Below, one piece after another: positions 21,501 through 29,919 of a stretch of 64,000 nucleotides of DNA. Source of the DNA: Vitellaria paradoxa (taxonomy: Eukaryota; Streptophyta; Magnoliopsida; Ericales; Sapotaceae); NCBI GenBank assembly GCA_019916065.1, contig CM034241.1, forward strand, positions 18,589,228-18,653,227, written 5' to 3'. The notes below the pieces were generated by a model that worked only from the letters and a program-made list of their open reading frames with translations, searched no databases and was not told the DNA's origin. Numbering within the stretch: position 1 is the first letter of the stretch; each line of letters opens with the position of its first letter. Both the position numbers and the translations under genes were made by a program.

Positions 21501-23519
21501 ACAACTCATATGCTCAATCAACCCATAGCAAACTAGTTTACCTTGAGTGCGCAATTTCCTTTGAATAGCTAACCAGAAAATAATACCATGTCTAGAAATA
21601 ATACCTTTGAATTTAATAAGATGATGCTAGTCAGTCACTCTTCCTGTCTTCCTGATTGAAGCCCATCCAAATCTAATGGAGAATTTCTTATCCAGAAGCC
21701 AATCACTTGGTCATCCTTAGAAGAATCAGGTGTAGGAATTGAAGGCATCAAAATTTTTAATTCAAGCAGTTAAGTTGAATTTGACACAGGCCATCTCCAC
21801 ATTCTCTGATCAATAATGGAGTCAACTTTAGCATCTGCTCTAAGTCCCTGAGTCATAAACAACTCTATGATTGATCACATTACAAGTCGGCCCTGAAGGA
21901 AGCTAGCAGACATACCATGAAGATGTTAGATTACCTTTTCTAGTTCTGTATTGAATGAGGGGCTTGGTGATTTAAGTTAAAGAACCTTCATCCAGGTCCA
22001 AGTGCTATCATTAGGAATTTTAATCATCCAAAGTTTGTGCCCTTTAAGTAGATTTTCTGGGACCCATCTGGCCTGACTGTAGGTTCACTTCTCTTTGGTT
22101 CAACAATCGGCCGCCCGATGGGGACATTTGTTCTCGGTATGGTGATCGGGTTAGATATAATTCTGGGCTTTCTAAAGCAGCTGCTGTTAGCGCCATTATT
22201 AGAGGTATGGACTAGGCTGCCTCGCACTAATTCCACAGATATTCAAGATCTTAAGAGGGAGACAGGTTCTAGCTCCCCCTCTGGATGACAGAGCTGATAA
22301 GATGCTACAGTAAACAGTGGTTGCAGATTTCTCTAGTAAAAGAGTGTGGGACACCATAAGTTAGAAGCATCAAACTGTTGATTGGATGACCTTTTATGGT
22401 TTAAGGCATCTATTCCTCACCACTCATTTATTATTTGGTTGGCTGTCCGTTCAAAGCTACTGACCCTAGACAAGAAGTTGTACTATGGGAGGATAACACA
22501 TATGAGTTGCTTATTTTGCAGGATGAGATTGGAGAATCTTGACCATCCTTTCGTCCAATGCTCCTTTACGGATTTGGGATCATTTTATGGGTTCGTGTGG
22601 TATTTAAGTCTCTCACAGCTCTTGTAGGGGAGAGGGTATCTTGGGGTTTCTTGATGTTTGAAAAGAGACGCAGGCGTTGTTTTATGTTGTCTGGCAAGAA
22701 AGGAATTAGAGTTCCTTTGAAAATTGTTTTTTTTTTTTTTTTTTGGGTATGTTCCTTTGAAAATTGTTATCTTGATGTGGAAACCATTACTGGGAAAATT
22801 CTTAATGCGATGAGAGAGAGAATTCTTGGATGCCCGAAGTTCACTGATTGGTTATAGGTGCTAGAGGTCTTTGCTTTTGCAGGGTTGCGGGATGGTTTTC
22901 TAGATTGCAGTTTTGCTAAATTCTCTCTCTCTATTTTTTTTTTTTTTTTTAACCTTTTGCTTCGAGCTAGACCGTAGAATGGCTCCTTTTCTTTTGATAG
23001 TTTTTGTGCTTGTTTTGGGTTTTATTGTATATTGGGGGTATCCCTCTAATTTTTTTGTATATTTATTCTTATTTAAAAGATTTACACTTACAGAACTTAT
23101 CAGAAAAGACCTTATTATAAATGATTTACATCAAGATATGGTTTTTGATAGAACACAGTGGCGTCGTGTGATCTATGTAGCCGACCCCACTTAGTGGGAT
23201 AAGGCTTATGTTGTTGTATTCTTATTTAAAAGATTCTTTCTCTTTTTTGAAAGGTAAATAGATTCTTTCTCGCCTTCATTTCCTTTTAAAAAGAACGGAT
23301 GCTATCAAAGGCTTTGCGTTTTATTCTGCAGGAATTTATTTACTTTTTTAACTTTTTTTTTAATAAGTACTTTTTAACGGTTTTAATTTCAAAATTTGCA
23401 GGACGTACCTTCCATTTCAGAAGCAAAGGCGTGGAGATTTGTATCAGTTGGTAGATGTTCAGAGGCTGAACTCTCTGAATCTACCAAATGACGAACTTCA
23501 TAAACTGCCGAGGATTTGA
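6503..23519 (+). CDS. NIT2: Omega-amidase/NIT2-type carbon-nitrogen hydrolase, C-terminal five exons
   Basis: Exons are 6503-6581, 6805-6820, 7044-7124, 7298-7380 and 23402-23519, joined in phase with GT-AG borders and ending in TGA at 23517-23519. They give about 125 residues with the family blocks [63 protein letters not shown] and [12 protein letters not shown]. In the family this enzyme hydrolyses alpha-ketoglutaramate or ketosuccinamate to 2-oxo acids and ammonia. The N-terminal half with the catalytic Glu, Lys and Cys lies upstream of position 6503. No exon is visible in 1-6502, so the preceding intron is at least 6.5 kb and contains two copia elements. The last intron is 16,021 bp. Confidence 0.88.
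6805..6820 (+). CDS. NIT2: 16-nt microexon of the NIT2-like gene
   Basis: GGCAGCGGATTGCCAG lies between TTGCAG and GTGCAT. Joined to the preceding ...GCA AG and the following TTG TTT GTG, it restores the family sequence [16 protein letters not shown] with no frame change. Without it the conserved RA-D-Q segment is lost and the frame breaks (16 is not a multiple of 3). Both flanking introns are 223 bp. Confidence 0.85.
6834..6860 (+). repeat. T13G14 homopolymer pair after the microexon
   Basis: 13 T (6834-6846) are followed by 14 G (6847-6860), starting 14 bp after the microexon donor. It is a possible G-quadruplex-forming or slippage-prone tract. Exact length may be affected by sequencing error. 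Confidence 0.85.
7650..9870 (+). mobile_element. Degenerate L1-type LINE ORF2 (RT to zf-RVT)
   Basis: Fragments in several frames follow plant L1 ORF2 order. They are an RT N-terminal block ([28 protein letters not shown], 7920-8020), the PYYRPI...[18 protein letters not shown] block (8140-8220), a post-[16 protein letters not shown]...SLWVARCY region (9110-9330) and a zf-RVT-like segment (9660-9790; [13 protein letters not shown]). Stops and indels are frequent. No endonuclease domain is recognised, and the upstream border at about 7650 is uncertain. Confidence 0.8.
8400..8432 (-). mobile_element. 15-bp tail-only insertion with 9-bp target duplication
   Basis: GAATGTGTT at 8400-8408 and 8424-8432 flanks TTTTTTTTGGTAATT. 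It fits retroposition on - of a transcript ending ..TTACC-A(n). The TSD is short, so chance is harder to exclude than at the other loci. Confidence 0.5.
9871..10279 (+). mobile_element. L1-type LINE ORF1 fragment with CCHC zinc knuckle
   Basis: The open frame 9881-10138 carries [14 protein letters not shown], a C-x2-C-x4-H-x4-C knuckle of the kind found in plant LINE ORF1 proteins (DUF4283/zf-CCHC_4), followed by a basic, glutamine-rich region. ORF1 should precede ORF2, but here it follows the ORF2 end of the preceding LINE. It is therefore a second fragment, cut at 10280 by the copia LTR. Confidence 0.7.
10280..10464 (-). repeat. 3' LTR of the 10.3-15.6 kb copia
   Basis: 185 bp. On - it begins TGTTGAATAATG (10464) and ends ATTCTCCACA (10280). 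The inner 114 bp match 15441-15554 almost base for base apart from short indels in A-runs. Confidence 0.85.
10746..11228 (-). pseudogene. copia RNase H and RT C-terminal remnant
   Basis: Two open pieces. 11228-11010 carries [31 protein letters not shown] and VVSQFMHNP, the linker after RT. 10997-10746 carries [31 protein letters not shown] and [13 protein letters not shown], the RNase H core. A frameshift separates them. The rest of RNase H, towards the LTR, is broken. Confidence 0.85.
11656..11928 (-). pseudogene. copia reverse transcriptase N-terminal fragment
   Basis: The fragment shows [39 protein letters not shown] and [17 protein letters not shown] blocks of copia RT. A run of T near 11888-11905 gives a poly-lysine stretch on - directly before the domain, probably an expanded homopolymer. 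The YVDD region follows on - near 11400-11340, out of frame. Confidence 0.85.
12540..13408 (-). pseudogene. copia integrase remnant
   Basis: Pieces on - include a [12 protein letters not shown] DDE segment near 12905 and [12 protein letters not shown] near 12830-12800, the family's TPQQNGVAERK block. The pre-integrase zinc-binding part is near 13200. Broken by several frameshifts. Confidence 0.6.
13488..14897 (-). pseudogene. copia gag and protease remnant
   Basis: The gag start region is at about 14897-14685. A knuckle-like [15 protein letters not shown] is near 13990, with its second-last Cys replaced by Ser. A protease-like region at 13670-13488 has [24 protein letters not shown], the strand following the catalytic aspartate. 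Between 14820 and 15440 is an untranslated leader rich in GATTGACGATC-like short repeats. Confidence 0.65.
15441..15554 (-). repeat. Truncated 5' LTR of the same copia
   Basis: It matches 10280-10393 from TGTGGAGAATT to CTCTCCTATA. The remaining 70 or so bp are absent, and LINE ORF2 sequence starts at once at 15555. Confidence 0.85.
15555..16500 (-). pseudogene. LINE ORF2 reverse transcriptase, truncated
   Basis: Two open pieces, 16460-16062 and 15960-15550, cover RT motifs 1 to 5 ([36 protein letters not shown]). The separating frameshift lies near the GRQILDA segment. It is truncated 30 or so residues after the FADD catalytic motif. Confidence 0.88.
16677..17640 (-). pseudogene. LINE ORF2 endonuclease domain
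   Basis: 17640-17250 and 17135-16677 together show an exonuclease-endonuclease-phosphatase fold. The blocks are [13 protein letters not shown] near 17620, [32 protein letters not shown] and [12 protein letters not shown], and the catalytic SDHYPLLL. A stop near 17250 breaks the frame. Confidence 0.85.
17733..18545 (-). pseudogene. LINE ORF1 C-terminal or ORF1-ORF2 linker region
   Basis: A 270-residue open frame, acidic and serine-rich, with no recognisable domain. It lies between the DUF4283 part and the endonuclease, where plant L1 elements carry a variable, poorly conserved ORF1 tail. Its end overlaps the start of ORF2 in another frame. Confidence 0.6.
18597..20041 (-). pseudogene. LINE ORF1, DUF4283-type RNA-binding protein, frameshifted
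   Basis: The first frame, 20041-19166 (291 residues), includes the DUF4283-like SRCLIGSFG...[14 protein letters not shown] region. The second, 19055-18597, continues with [17 protein letters not shown]...IGDYCGG, the typical following block. Between them a 134-bp tandem duplication (about 19010-19143 and 19144-19277) shifts the frame. Confidence 0.8.
19010..19277. repeat. 134-bp tandem duplication inside LINE ORF1
   Basis: CTCCAGCTATGCCAACTATC at 19021 recurs with one change at 19155, and TTTTTCTGAGTCAATTTC recurs 134 bp apart at both downstream ends. The copies differ at several positions, so the duplication is not recent. 134 is not a multiple of three, which breaks the frame. Confidence 0.9.
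20042..21040. other. AT-rich intronic stretch without recognisable features
   Basis: Very AT-rich sequence after the start of LINE ORF1. The part near 20042-20100 may be LINE 5' UTR. No coding block, terminal repeat or structured RNA was recognised. Confidence 0.5.
21050..21275. repeat. Dispersed GGAT/ATCC-rich repeat, copy A
   Basis: GGGTGGATCGGGGTGGA, ATCCGATCCAATATCC, AATCCGATCCGGTCTTT, AACGGATCAGATT and AAGATGGGCATCCCTAT occur in this order. The same order is found at 29920-30121, so this is a dispersed repeat with internal inverted GGAT/ATCC symmetry. The class is unknown; it may be MITE- or SINE-like. Confidence 0.6.
21290..22035 (-). mobile_element. L1-type LINE 3' fragment (post-RT to zf-RVT)
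   Basis: On -, 22035-21850 encodes [19 protein letters not shown], a post-RT block, and 21554-21290 encodes [19 protein letters not shown]...[12 protein letters not shown], a zf-RVT Cys/His cluster. Many stops between. It lies head to head with the next LINE fragment. Confidence 0.75.
22036..23063 (+). mobile_element. L1-type LINE 3' fragment, + strand
   Basis: [13 protein letters not shown] near 22055 is the post-RT block. The frame at 22382-22560 gives [15 protein letters not shown]...[26 protein letters not shown], a zf-RVT cluster. 22640-22860 encodes the degenerate C-terminal tail, followed by a T-rich 3' region. It is interrupted by a 22-bp tail insertion at 22729 and followed by an RTE insertion at 23083. 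Confidence 0.75.
22711..22768 (-). mobile_element. 22-bp poly(T) insertion with 18-bp target duplication
   Basis: GTTCCTTTGAAAATTGTT is perfectly repeated at 22711-22728 and 22751-22768. Between the copies are 16 T and GGGTAT. On - this reads ATACCC-A16, a poly(A) tail with six transcript bases. Confidence 0.75.
23083..23216 (+). mobile_element. 5'-truncated RTE-type LINE, 3' tail only
   Basis: The last 29 or so codons of an RTE ORF ([16 protein letters not shown], then VADPT and stop) are followed by AGTGGGATAAGGC and a TTGTTG-type tail, the signature 3' end of plant RTE LINEs. The 134-bp insert is flanked by perfect 19-bp direct repeats TATTCTTATTTAAAAGATT at 23064-23082 and 23217-23235, which are target-site duplications. 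Confidence 0.85.
23231..23271 (-). mobile_element. 17-bp poly(T) insertion with 12-bp target duplication
   Basis: AGATTCTTTCTC at 23231-23242 and 23260-23271 flanks TTTTTTGAAAGGTAAAT. It overlaps the downstream target duplication of the RTE tail, so two events hit the same few bases. Confidence 0.6.
23342..23378 (-). mobile_element. Possible poly(T) tail insertion near the last NIT2-like acceptor
   Basis: TACTTTTTTAAC and TACTTTTTAAC (one T shorter) flank TTTTTTTTTAATAAG. The T-rich context makes this weaker than the other cases. It lies about 25-60 bp upstream of the 23402 exon and adds to its polypyrimidine-rich acceptor region. Confidence 0.35.
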
Positions 23520-25080
23520 GTTTCTAATTAACGCAGTTAGCAATAACCAGGACATCGGAGAGGGTTCTCTCATACAACATTTTATGGACGTAATGAGAAT
23601 TTTTTGCTTGTACGAAAGAGCATCAAAATTGTGAGCAAACCCTGCTTTTTATATGCCTTGGGGATAGATGGATTGTTGATGCATTATGATCCAATTAGCT
23701 TGACTTTGTAGCAAGTTTTTCCAGCCATTTGTGGAATATTCCCTTTCTTGATTCAAAACAGATTCAGGAAAGTAAATGTGGACATTTTGTGCCAAATCTT
23801 GCATATTGCTTTGGTTGGTATTATTATTATTATTATTATTATGTGACAATAACAGAGACGTCATAATTGACTATGACTATACAATTTTGTAAATTATATG
23901 TAAGGTTTGGTTGGAGTTAATGAAATAAACACCACTGAGAATTAAATAAAAACTATTGAAATAAATTATATGTAAGGGTTGGTTGGAGTTAATGAAATAC
24001 AAACGTTCATCACGTGAACAAATTGTAACTTTGAATAAAAATTTCAGAATTAAATAATAATAGAAGAAATGTCCATTTATATCCTTTAATTTTATTTTTT
24101 TAATTTGAAAAACTTTAAAACTAACAAATTCAGTCTATTTAAATGGAATTTTCAAAAATAAATATAAAAAAGATAATTATATTTATAATATTAAAATAGT
24201 TAAATAATATTTTAATATATATAATTATTTTTAATTTGTCCAACGGTATTGTGACTTTATATTTTTAAAATTATTAGATTAGTGTATTTGAATCGTAGAA
24301 AAATCCTACTTATCAAATTAATCTTTCTTATTTATCAATCTTGTTTCATAAGTTAATGAGAATTTATGAAAATTGATTAAAATTTGAATTTAGTTCTACT
24401 ACTAAAAAGAGTCAAAAGACCTAAGATATTCTATAATATATAATAAAAAATACCACGCCAGATTAAGAAACTTGAACTGCTACATAATATATAATAAAAT
24501 TACCATGCAAGATTAAGAAACTTGAACTATTACTGTGAGATTTTAATGATATTTTAAAGTTAAAAATATCTATCAATGATATTTTTTTACTTTTTGTATT
24601 TTAAAATTATTAAATTTTTTAAAAAATACATTTTATATTTAATAGAAAAATAAATATTTATACAAACATAATGTTTAACATCCCTCAACTTATAAATAAG
24701 TAGATATCGTTGGAATAATGTTATCGTCTTGTATGTTTTTTTTTTTTAAATACAAAATTGATTTTCTTCTTCTCTTTTAGTTTTTTGACATGTTATTCAT
24801 ATTTCTCAAAAAAAACAATCCTAAAATTAAAGCCTGCATTACCTAGGACCTCTTGCTTGGCCTCAGCATGAATTCTAGTGACAAAAACATTTTTTTTTTT
24901 TTTTTTTTTTTGGTTGGTAAGTGAGACAAAAACATTGCTTTTAGACAATTAGGCTACAATTAGAGAAGAAAGAGAAAATGTGAAGTGTATTCATCATTAC
25001 CTGCACAGATTGCATTTTTCCTTTGCAAAAAAGCATAAGACCATGTGAGTAAGCTTTAGTAGCCTTGTACCTCCAATGGT
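23520..25080. other. 3' flank of the NIT2-like gene and AT-rich spacer
   Basis: The first few hundred bases after the stop are presumably 3' UTR. AATAAA-like signals occur near 23926-23950, but none is clearly the one used. An (ATT)n array is at 23818-23841. Short direct duplications lie 72 bp apart at 23891/23963 and 50 bp apart at 24461/24511. No coding region. Confidence 0.5.
24880..24936 (-). mobile_element. 33-bp poly(T) insertion with 12-bp target duplication
   Basis: GACAAAAACATT at 24880-24891 and 24925-24936 flanks 20 T followed by GGTTGGTAAGTGA. On - the source transcript would end TCACTTACCAACC-A20. This is the longest sample of the recurring terminal sequence. Confidence 0.75.
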
Positions 25081-25082
25081 AT

Positions 25083-25345
25083 TCAAAGAACGAAGACAGT
25101 AGCCTTCTTAGAGATTATCTTAGATAGAATCTCTATGCATATGAGAAATAAGTAAGGGGACAGGGGTCCCTTTGCCTTAAGCCTTTCTTCCCTTTGAAAA
25201 AACCCATCATTTCCCCCATTAATATTGATGGAGAACATGGGTGTTGAAATACAACTGTGAATCAATCCAGTCATTATAAGAAGAAATCCAGTAAGTTTCA
25301 GAGTGTCCCAAAGAAATTCTCATCTACCCGAGTTGTAAGCTTGCT
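25083..25345 (-). mobile_element. LINE reverse transcriptase fragment
   Basis: On -, CISTPMFSININGGNDGFF...GPLSPYLFLICIEILSKII matches the plant L1 RT block [14 protein letters not shown] followed by KGDPLSPYLFLI. The ORF covers 25274-25083 and the homology begins in another frame near 25345. Degenerate. Confidence 0.75.
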
Positions 25346-25599
25346 TTCATCAAGCCAACTTTCATAGCACACCTAGGAGTACTAGAATTCTTATGATAAC
25401 CTCACAATAGCTCTTTAGGTAACAAAATATTATCACTAATTTTCTATTTATGAGCAATGGCAGCTTGTGCCTCATTAATTAGCTCAAGTAATACTCTTAA
25501 CTTAATAGTAGGAAATCGTAAAGCCTTTACATTTACTTCATACTTAATGACATTAATTATGCTAGGTACTAGGGTTGATTACCCCTTGAAAGTTTTTTC

Positions 25600-25960
25600 A
25601 TTTCTTTCCTCCCACATAGTACACCACGACAACCTACAAAATTTTATATATGATGCTAGTGAAACGATTCCCCACTAAATTTGCCTAAAACCCATTCAAT
25701 CTCATCTTTTCAAGTCTGACTGTCTTTAATAATGAAGCATAAATGGCATATAGAACACCAGATTTCATTGGAGAAAAAATATGTGCTCTAAGATTTTCTC
25801 ATCCAATCCGCACAAACCACAAGTGGGGTCAATAGATTTTCCCCATAAGAGAAATTTGTCCTTGGTGTTAAGTCTGCCTTTTATAACAAGCCATAATATA
25901 AAGATGTGCTTAGGAATATATTTTGGGACCATAGCAAATCGTGCCATATGATTTTAGGAA
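25600..25960 (-). mobile_element. LINE zf-RVT C-terminal fragment
   Basis: On -, PKYIPKHIFILWLVIKGRLNT, DPTCGLCGLDEKILEHIFF and, near 25620, a YYVWEERN-like block form the zf-RVT domain and the LINE C-terminus. It precedes the RT piece when read on -, the reverse of normal order, so the two fragments come from different copies or from a rearrangement. Confidence 0.7.
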
Positions 25961-27070
25961 TGTGATTTCTAAGAGCTTCCCAAGCAGAGGATACACAATA
26001 ACTCCCATATTTCAAAATAAACTTATCTGGCTACCCTGATGCATGAGAATAAATTCTTGCACCATATACTACTACTCTGTTACCAAATTTAAATTTCGAG
26101 ATCTTGGGACCAAGAGAGTGCCAAATTGAATACCAAAGAGAAATTTAATCCCACCTAATGTTTTAATTTGCTACCCACTGTTTTTCTCACCCATGATTTA
26201 CATAGTAAGATTATCACAACTGGGTTGGGTGTGTTACTTGGTGTCCCTAAGTGTAGGAGTCTACTATAGCGAGATAATCTATTTCAATTCAGATCGAGTT
26301 CATAAGGAGTTAGATTTAAGATTTGAATTTAATTAGCTTTACATGATATGACTTATGTGATACTTGATATTAAGTTAATTTCAACTTATTAGGTAGTGAA
26401 GAAAGAAAGAAAAATCCAATTGATTGATTTGCTTTAAGTTGCTTTAGATTAATTAGGACAATTAAATTAAAGACAATGATTTAAAGTGGTTTTTAAAGTG
26501 AGGTATTGAAATTGCAGTATTAAACATAATTTAAAGTGTTATGAATTAAAAGACTTGTATTTAATGATTTAACCCCAAACCAACTCCAATAATAGTATAT
26601 TGATGGGGTAAGTTGAGCATACTATCTATCTCGGCCTAATACACATCCCTACTAGTAATCGGCCGAAAGATTTAGCAACTACTTTAATGTGATGGAATGA
26701 TGCCTTTTGTTAGGATTAGAAATGGTAGGCTCATCCTAACAAGACATGGAATTGGGATTAAAGATTTATGAAATAGGAATTCATGAATCCCATACAAAAT
26801 CATTTTCCATTCAATTAGTTTAATGATTTGGAGTTTAAGATCCAAATATGCTCAACCATCCACCCCAACAAACCACTATGTTTGATTTGGTGCCAAGATA
26901 GAACCAAGCCTAATAACATTATTGAAATTAAAATTAAAAGATATGTGCTTGATGTGATGACCCACGTTTCATAAATAATATTTTATTCATAATACATTAA
27001 AATATAGTTAACATGTTATTTGGTGTGATTAATTTAACGTGTGTGTTTAAGTCGGTGGTTCAGTTTCTAG
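25961..27070. other. AT-rich intergenic stretch without recognised genes
   Basis: No open frame with family motifs was seen on either strand. Near 26000-26150 the sequence may be further LINE debris. The rest shows nothing identifiable. Confidence 0.45.
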
Positions 27071-27074
27071 ATTT

Positions 27075-28850
27075 TGTCACGCCTCAGATCTTGTGACTAA
27101 AGAGGTGAGTTAAATATACAACATGCAACATGCATAACCTACCATATCCTTGATCAAAGCCATACAACTATCCTGGAACAGACATCCACCATAAACACTA
27201 ATAAAATAATAATAGATAAGACTTAGCCAAGCCAGGCACCTGTGCTCCAATACAATCCTAATATAATATTTTGATCTTATGACCTTACAATTGTATTGAA
27301 TAAGTCCATATTAATAATATTACATTTCCAAATGATTAAATAATAAAGTCAACTAAAACAACACGTGAATCCAACACATAGGCCCAACTAAGTCACGGGC
27401 TCTCCACTTGTAACATAATTTGTAGAGACATGAACATTAATCCACTTGCATCCACAATGCATAATAAAAACATATTTAATATACAACAACACTAAAAGCA
27501 ACAATTGAACATCATAATATCAATATCTCATATAATCAATCTTCAATAAGCACATGTCATCAGAATATCCCAACATTAAAATCCAATAGTAATATATCAA
27601 CATCCATATCTAAATAATCAATATTACCCATTATCCATTTATTATCTTTCTTTTATATCTTCATCATATCATATCATCATACCATAAACCCATGGATGGA
27701 TATTCTGCAAGACTATTCCGTGATCGGCGAGCATAACATAAACTAAACATCGTTTTTGTGGGTCAATAGCCAATGGAAACAAGGGATTGAGTCATCATTA
27801 TAAACTTGGGCTCAATGGTCACGAGACACCAAATCATTGTCGTAATTTATAGAACATTATCTAAAGGTCATGATACACCAAATGCTGGCATCGCATTATA
27901 AAGTACTAACATACTAGCATAATAACCAAATCTTATGCAGGTTAAAGGACTTTTAACCCAAGGGTATTATTCTCTGTACCCTTCCTATTTTCTAGTGTTC
28001 ACCAACCTCACAATCACAATATTAGTCACATTTTATTTACCTCCTTCCAATTTCCTTATCATCTTAACCATTTATCAACAAATGACTTGCATTATCATAA
28101 TCATCTACCAGCATCAGTTCACATTATATACTATACCAAATCAATAACATCTTTCCTTTAATCAAATTACATACCAAATCACATTCTAATATCTTTTAGT
28201 TTATAAAAACCCTTTTTAAACCCTTCGATATTCAAATTTTGGGATAAAAACACATTTTATAAAATAAAAAGGAAAAACTTGGATTTCTGTGGCAGTGGGT
28301 TTGGGCAGTCTGCTTGTTTTTAGTTCTTTGTTGTTTAAACATTTGTAAATCAATTTTTTGTAAGTTTAAAGGTATTTTCTTCCAAGTTCTAGTGTTCAAA
28401 CTTCATCCTTAAATTAACAAGGATTCGACCATACAATCAATTTTTAGTTTTATAAATTATAAAGTAAATCAGACGTTACTATTCATTATCTTCTTTCCTA
28501 TGTATACATATATATACATGTATATAACTTGCATAATCTTTAATAAAATGCATTCAAAATCTTAAGCAACATCCTAGCATCTTTTATATATCATATATAC
28601 AAATAAAATGGATTAAACCCTTACCATAATCTCTCTATGAAGAAAGAAATGAAAACAATTCACTGTCAGAAAAGTTTCAAAAAATAAAAAAACTTTGTAC
28701 GCTCAAACAATCGATCCTAACACACAAGCAATCACACCATGGTGCACAATACATCTCTAGTTGAAGAATTGTAAAGCTAATTTGAAATTGATGAAGGTTA
28801 GATGTACTTACTAAACTCAGCTTCATTCTTTAGCCTTCAATTCTATCCCA
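27075..28850 (+). repeat. Long non-coding dispersed repeat, copy 1
   Basis: It begins TGTCACGCC and holds blocks shared in order with 50214-52248 and 52376-55520: GGCCCAACTAAGTC, TAATCCACTTGCAT...CACAATG, TTCTGCAAGACTATTCC, GCAGGTTAAAGG and TTTTAACCCAAGGGTA. No coding capacity. TGTCAC/GTCACA-type ends suggest an LTR or solo LTR of a large retroelement, but the 3' limit is uncertain and could extend to about 30219 (GGTTATCACA). Confidence 0.6.
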
Positions 28851-29066
28851 ACCAAACCAACGCCACATGTACACACAAGAAAACATATATACACATGATA
28901 TTTGGGAATGAAGGGAGACAAAGAAAAGGGTAGGGTAACCAAATCCCTCTTCCACAAACACACACGCATAGCTTGGTCACCAACTGACCTTGTGCGGCAC
29001 TTAGTGGAGCAAAACTGAGGGTCGACAAATCAATTAAGAACTTATTAATTTAGATTTCCAAGAAAT

Positions 29067-29345
29067 GAGGTGGTCTGTGCACAATAACAAGTTTATCTGA
29101 GCCCCGTGCACTCAAGTGGTGATAGTTGGCACCTACAAGTGTATTTTCTAGTTTTCTGACTAAATTTTTTTTCATTATTTCCCTCACCTACTAGCTTATA
29201 ACTATAACTTCACTGCCATAATCATATCCTTCATCAGCTTATTTCTTCATTCATCTCGAAGCATCCTGTGTTTATATGAATATATGCATATGTATGTGTG
29301 TGATATAACGGAGAATAAGAAACCAAAGGAGCTAAGAGAGTTAAA
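29067..29345 (+). repeat. Direct duplication, copy D1
   Basis: GAGGTGGTCTGTGCACAATA through ATCTCGAAGCATCCTGTG and a TATATGCATATGTATG run is repeated at 30266-30562 in the same order, with about 1199 bp offset. The copies differ at many positions. The intervening DNA holds the GGAT-type repeat and an AT-rich segment. Confidence 0.8.
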
Positions 29346-29349
29346 GAGA

Positions 29350-29560
29350 ATAGGGATGGTAACAGGACAAATTAGAGGTGGATATGGCAATATCTGACTT
29401 CGAACTCCAAACCCTCTGTCCACCTCTGAATCTGCCCCGAACTCCGAATGGATATTTTTGTGGACATCTATCCTCGCTCCAAACAAAAAATGGATATATC
29501 CATAAATATCCAAAAATTTGAACTTTCCATCTGCCTCCAAATTCGCTCCTAACTTGATAC
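29350..29560 (-). repeat. Dispersed repeat with AGGGATGG end
   Basis: It starts TAGGGATGGTAACAGG and continues with CTCCAAACCCTCTGTCC and ATGGATATTTTTGTGG blocks. It resembles the 'AGGGATGGCAAC' plant repeat type only at its end. It lies opposed to the copy at 29920-30121, which ends GGCCATCCCTA. Confidence 0.4.
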
Positions 29561-29609
29561 GTAACTTTTCTTTTTTTTAGTTGGTAAAATGGTACTTGAT
29601 ACATAACTT
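29552..29609 (-). mobile_element. 26-bp poly(T) insertion with 16-bp target duplication
   Basis: ACTTGATACGTAACTT (29552-29567) and ACTTGATACATAACTT (29594-29609, one mismatch) flank a T-rich run followed by AGTTGGTAAAATGGT. The GTTGGTAA core is shared with the insertion at 24892. Confidence 0.7.
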
Positions 29610-29919
29610 GATTGCATATATAACCTATATTATTACCAAATAATTCATCTCCAAAACTAAAATAATACATAAATATCATCACAATAATAATTCACTAAAG
29701 TAATACATAAACATCTCTAAAACTAACATTTCAGTAAAGTACCATTTTACCAACTAATACATAATAAAGGTACATAACAATAAAGTACTAATATTGTCCT
29801 AACTCAGAGTAGCAAATACAAAATAAGATAGTTCATAACATAATTATTAATCCCAATTTCTTGAACCTCCAAAAACACTCATACATACTCTGGGAATTTG
29901 GGGTTGTTTGGGTCTATTT

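Larger units (their letters stand above)
7381..23401 (+). other. 16-kb TE-filled last intron of the NIT2-like gene
   Basis: The donor is CGAAG|gtgagc at 7380/7381 and the acceptor TTTGCAG|GACGTACC at 23401/23402. Joining the exons gives the expected [14 protein letters not shown]. Inside are LINE fragments in both orientations, a 5.3-kb copia and an RTE tail. All are degenerate, so the intron has been long for some time. Confidence 0.85.

Noticed and set aside
22024..22236. 70-codon frame on - strand with Pro and Arg
   Set aside because: The opposite strand carries the LINE post-RT block [11 protein letters not shown]; the - frame is its shadow.
21290..23063. Twin-priming inversion of one LINE
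   Set aside because: Both inverted halves contain the same zf-RVT region, whereas twin priming gives non-overlapping halves of one copy.
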